A DNA stretch of 5,171 bases, taken from positions 1 to 5,171 of the forward strand of contig QMNL01000164.1 in the NCBI GenBank assembly GCA_003647755.1, in the 5' to 3' direction. Below are positions 1 to 5,171 of the stretch, in pieces (position 1 is the first letter of the stretch; every line of letters starts with the position of its first letter). A program made the translations under genes and the position numbers. This DNA is from Candidatus Coatesiibacteriota bacterium (GTDB lineage Bacteria > B130-G9). A model generated the notes under the pieces. It saw only the letters and a list, made by a program, of their open reading frames with translations. It searched no databases and was not told where the DNA came from.

Positions 1-1
1 A

Positions 2-886
2 ATCGCTCAGATAGTCCTGTCTCCCATTATAGCGCTAATTGTGGGCCTGTTCTTTTTGGGCTTGGCCAGGAAGATTATGGCAAGAATCCACTGGCGATAT
101 GGCCCTCCTCTCGCTCAGCCGCTTATCGATATAATCAAGCTCTTCTATCAGAAAAGTGTATCGCACGGGCGAATGTTCGACCTGGGCTTGATCCTCTCCG
201 TGGCCGGTTCCATCGTGGTTCTCTTGTTTCTGCCATTTGGCCAAATATGTCCCCTGAGTGGCTCAGGTGGTCTCTTGGTAATCCTTTACATCGTCCTTTT
301 GGCGCCCATAGGCATAGGACTTTCCGGTGGACAAGGCGCCAATCCAAACATCAGCATCGGCATCTCTCGAAAATTCATCCTGAGTCTGGGATATGAGGTC
401 CCTCTGCTTCTGGTGCTGCTGGCGGTGATGACTCGCTATAAAACCATTTCCATTGTGCAGGTGGTAAGCGCCCAGCAGAGCGCGGGTTGGTCTCTGGTTT
501 CCCCTCCGCTGCTCTTGTCAGGCCTAGCTTATCTTCTCATCCTGCCCGCGATACTCGGGCTCAGGCCGTTTGACGTAACCTCAGCGCCTCAGGAGATATC
601 TTCCGGCCCGATGGTTGAATATGGCGGCAAGTATCTGGCTCTCGTTACCATTGAACATGCGCTTGGCCTGTTTATTAACATCGCGCTTTTCGTGAATCTG
701 TTCTTAGGAGGAGCAGCTAATCCACTCATTTTCTTCGTTAAGATGCTTGTCGTCTTTCTGCTCACTTTGTGCGTAAACGCCGTCTTCCCAAGGTTCAAGA
801 TCGAACAGGCGATCAAGTACTTATGGAAGTGGCCTGCCCTGCTGGCCTTTCTGGGGCTGATTTTAGTTCTGGCCGTGAGGAGTTGA
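2..886 (+). CDS. mbxM: NuoH/MbxM-like membrane subunit of complex I-related ion pump (5'-truncated)
   Basis: Integral membrane 'heel' subunit linking the peripheral redox arm to the ion-translocating membrane arm in complex I, group 4 hydrogenases and Mbx/Mbs. The frame is open to the window edge. Thirteen codons precede the GTG at 41 and encode the expected first hydrophobic helix, so the true start lies upstream and GTG41 is internal. About 8 hydrophobic segments are visible. Counting from the codon at base 2, landmarks are ARIHWRYGPP near 27-36 followed by QPLIDIIKL (hydrogenase-like 'GPP..QP..D..KL' rather than the complex I GPNRVGP), GYEVP with Glu132, and the family signature PFDVTSAPQE at 189-198 followed by EYGGKYLAL. 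About 294 residues are present, close to full length for the family. It ends 3 nt before the next gene. An automatic annotation would probably say NADH-quinone oxidoreductase subunit H; the mbx symbol is by homology and gene order, recalled rather than searched. Confidence 0.93.
   Translation: MAQIVLSPIIALIVGLFFLGLARKIMARIHWRYGPPLAQPLIDIIKLFYQKSVSHGRMFDLGLILSVAGSIVVLLFLPFGQICPLSGSGGLLVILYIVLLAPIGIGLSGGQGANPNISIGISRKFILSLGYEVPLLLVLLAVMTRYKTISIVQVVSAQQSAGWSLVSPPLLLSGLAYLLILPAILGLRPFDVTSAPQEISSGPMVEYGGKYLALVTIEHALGLFINIALFVNLFLGGAANPLIFFVKMLVVFLLTLCVNAVFPRFKIEQAIKYLWKWPALLAFLGLILVLAVRS
877..882 (+). promoter_or_regulatory. Ribosome binding site for the small-subunit gene (decides a TTG start)
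   Basis: GAGGAG lies inside the last codons of the upstream membrane-subunit gene, 7 nt before the TTG at 890. It supports this rare start over the in-frame ATG at 935, which has no comparable purine-rich stretch ahead of it. Confidence 0.7.
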
Positions 887-889
887 CAG

Positions 890-1462
890 TTGGATAGAAA
901 CCAAATTACGAAATGGCTCAAATCTCCCGCCAAGATGGCAAACAAGTACTCGCTTCACGCGGTGTACTTCTGCACTGGCTGCGGAATAATTGAGGTGCCT
1001 CCTAGTATAACCGCGCGCTGGGACGCGGAGCGATTCGGGATCATTCCGGTAGCCACACCGAGGCAGGGGAATCTCTTTCTGATTACGGGATATGTCTCGG
1101 TAAAAACCTTGAGGGCTATCATAAGGACCTACGAACAGATGCCCGAACCTAAATATGTTATCGGGTTTGGCTCGTGCCCCATAAACGGCGGGATGTACTG
1201 GGATTCTTACAACACCATAAATCACCTGGACAAGTATATTCCCGTGGATGGCTGGATCGCCGGGTGCATGCCCAGGCCTGAGGCGATATTCATCGGCGTC
1301 ACCCACCTCTGGACGCTGATTGATAAGGGAATGGCGGACGGCTACATAAAGTATAGGGAGTACTACGGGGCTTACAGGCGAAACCAGGAGATGGTCCTGG
1401 GCAAACTCGAGTGGCCGCCTCTGTTTCCGCTGACTGATGACCCTCGAGGCGATGAGCAGTGA
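890..1462 (+). CDS. mbxJ: NuoB/MbxJ-like small subunit with N2-like [4Fe-4S] cluster
   Basis: Small electron-transfer subunit that holds the terminal [4Fe-4S] cluster beside the large-subunit active site, on the cytoplasmic face. The 190-residue product has four likely cluster ligands: Cys28 and Cys31 in FCTGCGIIEVPP, Cys96 in GSCPINGGMYWDSYN, and Cys126 in GCMPRPEA. The last two motifs are family hallmarks (G-S-C-x-x-x-G-G; G-C-x-P-R-P-E). The first pair is CxxC, as in group 4 hydrogenases, rather than the tandem CC of complex I NuoB. DAERFG (45-50) is also conserved. The TTG start is chosen because of a GAGGAG box 7 nt upstream. It starts 3 nt after the NuoH-like gene and its stop overlaps the next start as GTGA, so translation is probably coupled. 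The motif set looks most like Mbx/Mbs small subunits as I recall them; generic annotation would be NADH-quinone oxidoreductase subunit B. Confidence 0.94.
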   Translation: MDRNQITKWLKSPAKMANKYSLHAVYFCTGCGIIEVPPSITARWDAERFGIIPVATPRQGNLFLITGYVSVKTLRAIIRTYEQMPEPKYVIGFGSCPINGGMYWDSYNTINHLDKYIPVDGWIAGCMPRPEAIFIGVTHLWTLIDKGMADGYIKYREYYGAYRRNQEMVLGKLEWPPLFPLTDDPRGDEQ

Positions 1463-1974
1463 GCAAGTCAATAAAAGAAGCGCTAGAGTCAACTTTCAGA
1501 GACGTGCAGGTCTCTTTTCGTGAAGACAATAGAATGGCGGTAACGGCCGAAAACGAAAGCGTGTTACCGATTCTGAGGTTTCTCAAGGACGCGGGTTTTG
1601 ACCATTTATCGCTTATTTCTGTTGTGGACTGGATAGAAGACAACCTTTTTGAGCTCTGTTACTTCCTTACTCCGTACATGCAAAATGATGATGAATATAC
1701 GGACAGGCAGAAGCTGCACATAATACTCAAGACGCCGCTTCCAAGAGATGAGCCGCGGTTCAAGACCGTGATTGGTCTCTTCCCCAATGCGGAGCCTTAC
1801 GAGCGCGAGATACACGAGTTTTTCGGCATAGATTTCGAGGGGCATCCAAGACTAACTCCGCTTTTGCTGGAGCGGGACTACGAGGTCCCTCCGTTTCGCA
1901 AGGATTTCGACACGAGGAAATACGTGGCAGAGCTTCTTGACAGCGTTCCTCCGATTGAGACTAAAAAGAAATGA
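1459..1974 (+). CDS. mbxK: NuoC/MbxK-like 30-kDa-type subunit
   Basis: Non-redox scaffold subunit that packs against the large subunit in the peripheral arm. The 171-residue product carries the 30-kDa family signature YEREIHEFFGIDFEGHP at 114-130, followed by RLTPLLLERDYEVPPFRKDF, the usual end of the domain. An SVVDWIE stretch near 54-60 corresponds to the conserved core strand. The short tail rich in Lys ends the protein soon after the domain, so this is a stand-alone NuoC, not a NuoCD fusion. The start is GTG at 1459, overlapping the previous stop by 4 nt; GAGG at 1446-1449 lies 9 nt upstream and serves as a plausible ribosome site. The stop overlaps the next ATG as ATGA. No metal or flavin ligands are seen, as expected for the family. 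Confidence 0.93.
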   Translation: MSKSIKEALESTFRDVQVSFREDNRMAVTAENESVLPILRFLKDAGFDHLSLISVVDWIEDNLFELCYFLTPYMQNDDEYTDRQKLHIILKTPLPRDEPRFKTVIGLFPNAEPYEREIHEFFGIDFEGHPRLTPLLLERDYEVPPFRKDFDTRKYVAELLDSVPPIETKKK

Positions 1975-3068
1975 GAGAATTAGAACTATACTTTGGTCCC
2001 CAGCACCTCGGAATGGTGGGGAACTTCAGCATCACGCTTAAGGTTGAAGGCGACCGTATCCTAGAGGCTGCGGCAAATCCGGGCTATCTGCATCGCGGAT
2101 TTGAGAAACTGATGGAGTACAGAACCTGGATACAGAACTTCCCGCTGGTTTGCAGGGTAAATGTAATTGAGCCAGACCACATAGAGATGATATACGCCAT
2201 GGCGGTTGAGAAGCTGGCGCAGATAGAAGTTCCTGAGAGGGCGCATTTCGTAAGGAGCATTTACCTCGAGCTTGCCCGGGTCGGTTCGCACCTGTTTGGC
2301 TTGTGGGCCTACGCCAACATGCTCGGGTTCGATACCGTGGCTCAGTGGGCGATGTATCATCGTGACCTGGTGTTGGACCTGTTTGAGGAACTCACCGGCG
2401 GCAGGGTCTATCACATATATATATGGCCTGGCGGCGTTCGGCGCGATTTTCCGCCGGGTTTCACAGATAGAATCGTGCATACTTTGCATTCGATTGGCGG
2501 ATGTGTGCCGGACTACAACTCCACGTTTTTCGACAACCGTCTGTTCTATGAAAGGGCGAAGGGCATAGGTCAATTGACCCAGCAGCAGGCTAAGGAATGG
2601 GGGGCTACGGGCCAGACCCTGAGAGCAACGGGGATGAAGTATGACATCAGGAAGGTCGAACCCTATGCCGCTTACGACAAGGTGGACTGGGAGGTCCCTA
2701 CAAGGAAGGACGGCGATGCGTATTCCCGAATCTTGGTCATAAGAGACGAGATGATCGAAAGCGTTCACATGATATTCAAGCTGCTCGATGCCATGCCCGA
2801 GGGGCCCGTTTACACCAGGATGCCCAATCCGTTCAAGTGGAAGGTGCCAAAAGGTGAGGCTTATGTCCGGTGCGAGTCATCACGCGGCGAGCTGGGTCTT
2901 TATCTGGTGAGTAACGGTGGAGACAAACCTTACAGGGTCCATTTCAGAACACCTTCATATCCTCATGGTCTGATTGTTCTGGAGAAGTTACTGAGGAATG
3001 CCAGCATCGCTGATGTTGGGAACATAATGATAAGTTTATACGTGGTTGCGCCCGAGATAGACCGATGA
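1971..3068 (+). CDS. mbxL: NuoD/MbxL-like large subunit lacking Ni ligands and the quinone His/Tyr
   Basis: Homologue of the complex I 49-kDa subunit and the [NiFe]-hydrogenase large subunit, forming the reactive pocket next to the small-subunit cluster. The 365-residue protein shows GPQH (9-12), NPGYLHRGFEKLME (36-49), ELTGGRVYH (140-148), a KPYRVHFRTPSYPHG stretch (319-333) and the family C-terminus ADVGNIM...EIDR. Aligned by eye without gaps, the hydrogenase RxCGxC site corresponds to RVNVIE at 62-67, so the two N-terminal Ni ligands are Asn64 and Glu67. The C-terminal DPCxxC corresponds to YVVAPE (357-362), giving Val359 and Glu362. No Ni site can form, so it is not a hydrogenase. The complex I quinone residues (His38 and Tyr87 of Thermus Nqo4) correspond to Val16 and Val65. 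The start is ATG in an ATGA overlap with the NuoC-like gene, with only a weak ribosome site, which fits coupled translation. Mbx/Mbs or 'Ehr' type is the best family placement; the actual substrate is unknown. Confidence 0.93.
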   Translation: MRELELYFGPQHLGMVGNFSITLKVEGDRILEAAANPGYLHRGFEKLMEYRTWIQNFPLVCRVNVIEPDHIEMIYAMAVEKLAQIEVPERAHFVRSIYLELARVGSHLFGLWAYANMLGFDTVAQWAMYHRDLVLDLFEELTGGRVYHIYIWPGGVRRDFPPGFTDRIVHTLHSIGGCVPDYNSTFFDNRLFYERAKGIGQLTQQQAKEWGATGQTLRATGMKYDIRKVEPYAAYDKVDWEVPTRKDGDAYSRILVIRDEMIESVHMIFKLLDAMPEGPVYTRMPNPFKWKVPKGEAYVRCESSRGELGLYLVSNGGDKPYRVHFRTPSYPHGLIVLEKLLRNASIADVGNIMISLYVVAPEIDR

Positions 3069-4936
3069 AAGAGAAAGACAAAAAAGGCAGCATCTTCAGC
3101 CCCTTCAAGGCGATAGGCTGTCTGTTCAAAAAGCCTCGTACCCTGAGGTATCCGTTTGAGCCCAAGGAGCCAGCTCTGAGGTGTCGAGGGTTTCATCTCA
3201 ATGACTGGGATAGCTGCACGGGCTGCGGCAATTGTGCTGATATATGTCCCAATGAAGCGATCGAGATGGTAGAGATACCTGAGTTGGAGTCCAGACCTAA
3301 GGAGGGCATAAAGAACGAACGTCCGAAGGTTGACTATGGTAGATGTTGTTATTGCGGATTATGTGTAGATATCTGCCCGCCAGGTTCGCTGAGGCTCTCG
3401 AGAGACTTTTTCCACATCCATTTTGATACGAGCACCTTCACTCTCATCCCGAAGGACGAAGCAACGGACAAAGAGCACTTCTTCAGCTCTGAGGAATACT
3501 CTGTCCTCAAGGCAAGTCTGACCCATCGCAAGCGAGACTACGAAGGATTTAAGTCAGACCTCGACTACTGCTTGTTTGAGCCCGAACGTATCCCTATGCC
3601 CGAGGTTCCCCCCGAGGAGAGGAGACTGTCGTTTATCGAGCAGGTTATAGGCTACAACAAAGAAGAGGCCAAGGCGGAAGCCTCCCGCTGCCTGGAATGT
3701 AAGCTGTGCGAGGAGGCGTGCCCAGCACACCTGAAGATCTCCGATTACATCAAGGCCATTTACGAGGATAAGCCCGATGAATCCTTGAGGAAGATATTTG
3801 AGGACAATCCCATCCCCGCAATCTGCGGAAGAATATGTATGAAACACTGTGAGGCAGCCTGTTCCATAAGCAAACGAGGGGAACCGCTGGCCATTCGATG
3901 GCTCAAGAGATTCGCTGCGGATACCATTAAGGATTACAAAGCTGCTTTGGAGCTCAAGCCAGGCGAACCTACTGGGAAGAAAGTCGCCGTTATAGGTGCT
4001 GGCCCGAGCGGCTTATCTATCGCTTATTTTCTCGCCTTGAGAGGCCATAAGGTAGTTGTGTTTGATTCCTTGCCCGGCGGCGGCGGAATGATGCGTATAG
4101 GCCCTCCGCTTTACAGATTGCCCATTGAGGCGATAGACAAGGACGTCAATCACATCGCCTCGTTAGGTGTGGAGTTCAGATTCAACACGACTGTGGGCAA
4201 GGACATCCTGTTTGAGGACCTCCTGAAACAGTATGACGCAATTCATCTTGGCATAGGAACAACCGTAAGTCGGTCCACAAAGGTCAAGAACATCGAGAAG
4301 GCCCTTCTGGCGCTGCCATTCCTGCAGGCGAACAAGATCGGCAAACCTCCCAGCGTCGGCAGGGAAATAATCGTTATTGGTGGCGGGAATGTGGCAATGG
4401 ACGTGGCCAGAGAGGCCCTGCGCCTGCAATACATGCAGTACCCCAATCAGAAGGTAGTAACTAAGACCGTCTCGTTGGAAGACTGGGACGAACTGCCCGC
4501 AACAGATGAGGAGGTCGAGGAGGCAAAGGCCGAGGGGGTCCAGTTCAATCCTGCCTGGGGCCCGAAGGAGGTCAAACTCGATCAGGACGGCAGGATAAAG
4601 GGCCTGCTGTGCATGAAGGTCAAGTCGGTCTTCGACGAGCAGGGCAGATTCCATCCGACCTTTTATGAAGACGAAGAGATGTTCCTTGAGGGCGATATGA
4701 TAATCGAGGCCATCGGCCAAGGAGCCGATTTTTCCTTCATTCCCAAAAAACTCTTCGAGAAACTGGAGTTCACGCCGCGAAGGAAAGTCAAGGTCGATGA
4801 GAACGGTATGACCACAATTCCCAGAGTGTTTGCTGGCGGCGACATAGTGAACGTGAATCTGGACGCTGTTACCGCCATTGCCGATGCCAAAATTGCAGCA
4901 GAGGGCATTAATAGGATCCTCTCCGGCGAGAAGTGA
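3065..4936 (+). CDS. NuoI/MbxN-like ferredoxin subunit fused to GltD/NfnB-type FAD-NAD(P) oxidoreductase
   Basis: A 623-residue fusion. Residues 1-130 resemble NuoI/MbxN: CTGCGNCADICP gives Cys51/54/57/61 and CYCGLCVDICP with the preceding Cys gives Cys94/97/100/104, two [4Fe-4S] sites. A linker of about 40-50 residues follows. From about 171 a complete GltD-type module begins: RIPMPEVPPEERR, a first cysteine quartet (Cys209/212/215/219), a second (Cys254/258/262/266, ICGRICMKHCEAAC), a FAD dinucleotide fold VIGAGPSG (309-316) with Asp334 ending the second strand and GGGGMMRIGPPLYRLP (338-353), then an NAD(P) fold VIGGGNVAMD (437-446) and the closing FAD motif FAGGDI (589-594). The usual GltD 'YRR' is replaced by VSLEDWDELPA, which suggests NADH rather than NADPH. 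The ATG overlaps the large-subunit stop as ATGA, making this the last gene of the operon. I infer that it is the electron entry or exit module replacing NuoEFG; the direction of flow is unknown. There is no GltB partner here, so it is not glutamate synthase. Confidence 0.95.
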   Translation: MKEKDKKGSIFSPFKAIGCLFKKPRTLRYPFEPKEPALRCRGFHLNDWDSCTGCGNCADICPNEAIEMVEIPELESRPKEGIKNERPKVDYGRCCYCGLCVDICPPGSLRLSRDFFHIHFDTSTFTLIPKDEATDKEHFFSSEEYSVLKASLTHRKRDYEGFKSDLDYCLFEPERIPMPEVPPEERRLSFIEQVIGYNKEEAKAEASRCLECKLCEEACPAHLKISDYIKAIYEDKPDESLRKIFEDNPIPAICGRICMKHCEAACSISKRGEPLAIRWLKRFAADTIKDYKAALELKPGEPTGKKVAVIGAGPSGLSIAYFLALRGHKVVVFDSLPGGGGMMRIGPPLYRLPIEAIDKDVNHIASLGVEFRFNTTVGKDILFEDLLKQYDAIHLGIGTTVSRSTKVKNIEKALLALPFLQANKIGKPPSVGREIIVIGGGNVAMDVAREALRLQYMQYPNQKVVTKTVSLEDWDELPATDEEVEEAKAEGVQFNPAWGPKEVKLDQDGRIKGLLCMKVKSVFDEQGRFHPTFYEDEEMFLEGDMIIEAIGQGADFSFIPKKLFEKLEFTPRRKVKVDENGMTTIPRVFAGGDIVNVNLDAVTAIADAKIAAEGINRILSGEK

Positions 4937-5058
4937 CCTTCGTCTGAGTTGATGCTTGTGCGGCATTGATTTCCGGTGGGGTTGCCGAAGCGCAGCCCGG
5001 CCGAGTGTCTCAGCTCCCATAGTTTTTTGTGCCTGCGAGTGAACAGTGGTCGGCTCGT

Positions 5059-5074
5059 ACGGTGCCCACGGCAC
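5059..5074. repeat. 16-base direct repeat with internal hairpin, copy 1
   Basis: ACGGTGCCCACGGCAC, identical to the copy at 5150-5165. Within it GTGCC (5062-5066) and GGCAC (5070-5074) are perfect inverted repeats around a 3-base CAC loop, so it can fold as a 5-bp hairpin on either strand. No T-run follows, which argues against a terminator; it resembles REP-like intergenic repeats. Confidence 0.6.
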
Positions 5075-5149
5075 TCGGGAGAGAGTTTCAGATGAGTTCA
5101 GAAGCTGACGGCTCGCAGCCAGTCGGAGCTTGGCTCAGCGGCCGAAGCG

Positions 5150-5165
5150 ACGGTGCCCACGGCAC
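5150..5165. repeat. 16-base direct repeat with internal hairpin, copy 2
   Basis: Exact second copy of the repeat at 5059-5074, offset by 91 bases, with GTGCC at 5153-5157 and GGCAC at 5161-5165. Similarity continues after one mismatch as CGG. The window ends six bases later, so further copies may follow. Confidence 0.6.
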
Positions 5166-5171
5166 ACGGAT

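Larger units (their letters stand above)
4937..5171. other. Intergenic region after the operon
   Basis: These 235 bases after the last stop show no convincing gene. A T6 run at 5023-5028 is preceded only by a 3-bp GAG/CTC stem, too weak for a standard intrinsic terminator. A 5-bp CGGCA/TGCCG inverted repeat (4961-4965 and 4983-4987) with a 17-base loop is also weak. The stretch is made of short recurring pieces: gccgaagcg at 4984-4992 and 5141-5149, cggctcg at 5051-5057 and 5109-5115, and the 16-base repeat annotated separately. This pattern fits a repetitive intergenic element. Confidence 0.5.

Noticed and set aside
41..43. GTG at 41 as the start of the NuoH-like gene
   Set aside because: The frame is open upstream to base 2 and those codons encode the hydrophobic N-terminal helix expected of the family, so the gene starts before the window.
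2061..2768. 235-codon minus-strand open frame
   Set aside because: It is antisense to the conserved NuoD-like coding sequence and carries no family motif.
1971..3068. Annotation as an energy-converting [NiFe] hydrogenase large subunit
   Set aside because: All four Ni-ligand cysteine positions are replaced, so a NiFe centre cannot be built. The lone Cys61 aligns with the acidic residue before RxCGxC, not with a ligand.
3065..4936. Annotation as glutamate synthase small subunit
   Set aside because: The GltD-like half is fused to a NuoI-like ferredoxin domain and sits at the end of a complex I-like operon with no GltB gene; the resemblance is to the module, not the function.
5001..5028. Intrinsic terminator ending in T6
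   Set aside because: Only a 3-bp stem (GAG/CTC at 5003-5011) precedes the T-run, with 11 unpaired bases between; too weak to call.
4163..5074. 303-codon open frame on the minus strand
   Set aside because: It lies almost entirely opposite the strongly supported GltD-like domain, has no recognisable motif, and begins inside the repeat region; it is an antisense shadow.
5059..5165. CRISPR array
   Set aside because: Only two copies of a 16-base repeat, spaced 91 bases apart, with no regular repeat-spacer period and no cas genes in view.

Overview
The window is almost entirely one tightly packed plus-strand operon of five genes. It encodes the catalytic and membrane-anchor end of a complex I / group 4 [NiFe]-hydrogenase family machine. 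All five junctions are tight: a 3-nt gap between genes 1 and 2, then three successive 4-nt start/stop overlaps (GTGA, ATGA, ATGA). The order is NuoH-like, NuoB-like, NuoC-like, NuoD-like, then NuoI-like fused to a GltD/NfnB-type FAD oxidoreductase. This order and the motifs (CTGCG..E in the small subunit, GSCPINGG, no nickel ligands in the large subunit) match, from memory, the M-J-K-L-N end of archaeal and bacterial mbx/mbs (membrane-bound sulfane reductase) operons better than they match true nuo operons.

Region by region. Bases 2-886 hold the membrane ion-pump heel subunit, whose first codons lie outside the window. Bases 890-1462 hold the small subunit carrying the N2-like [4Fe-4S] cluster. 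Bases 1459-1974 hold the NuoC-like 30-kDa-type scaffold. Bases 1971-3068 hold a NuoD-like large subunit that has lost all four Ni-binding cysteines and also the His and Tyr that bind quinone in complex I. Bases 3065-4936 hold a 623-residue fusion of a two-cluster NuoI-like ferredoxin subunit with a complete GltD-like module (two cysteine quartets, FAD fold, NAD(P) fold). Bases 4937-5171 are non-coding as far as I can tell. They contain a 16-base direct repeat, itself a small hairpin, that occurs twice 91 bases apart.

How the genes would work together (inference): the fused flavoprotein exchanges electrons with NAD(P)H, and perhaps ferredoxin. It passes them through its clusters to the small-subunit cluster at the NuoB/NuoD interface, where an acceptor that is neither H+ at a NiFe site nor, probably, a conventional quinone would react. 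The NuoH-like subunit couples this to antiporter-like ion pumps, presumably encoded upstream of the window. By analogy with Mbx/Mbs, sulfane sulfur or polysulfide is one candidate acceptor.

Organism: an anaerobe is strongly suggested by the ferredoxin-type machinery. The Shine-Dalgarno GAGGAG, the TTG and GTG starts, roughly balanced base composition, and frequent AGG/AGA and ATA codons fit a bacterium from a poorly cultured lineage, but an archaeon cannot be excluded from this window alone.
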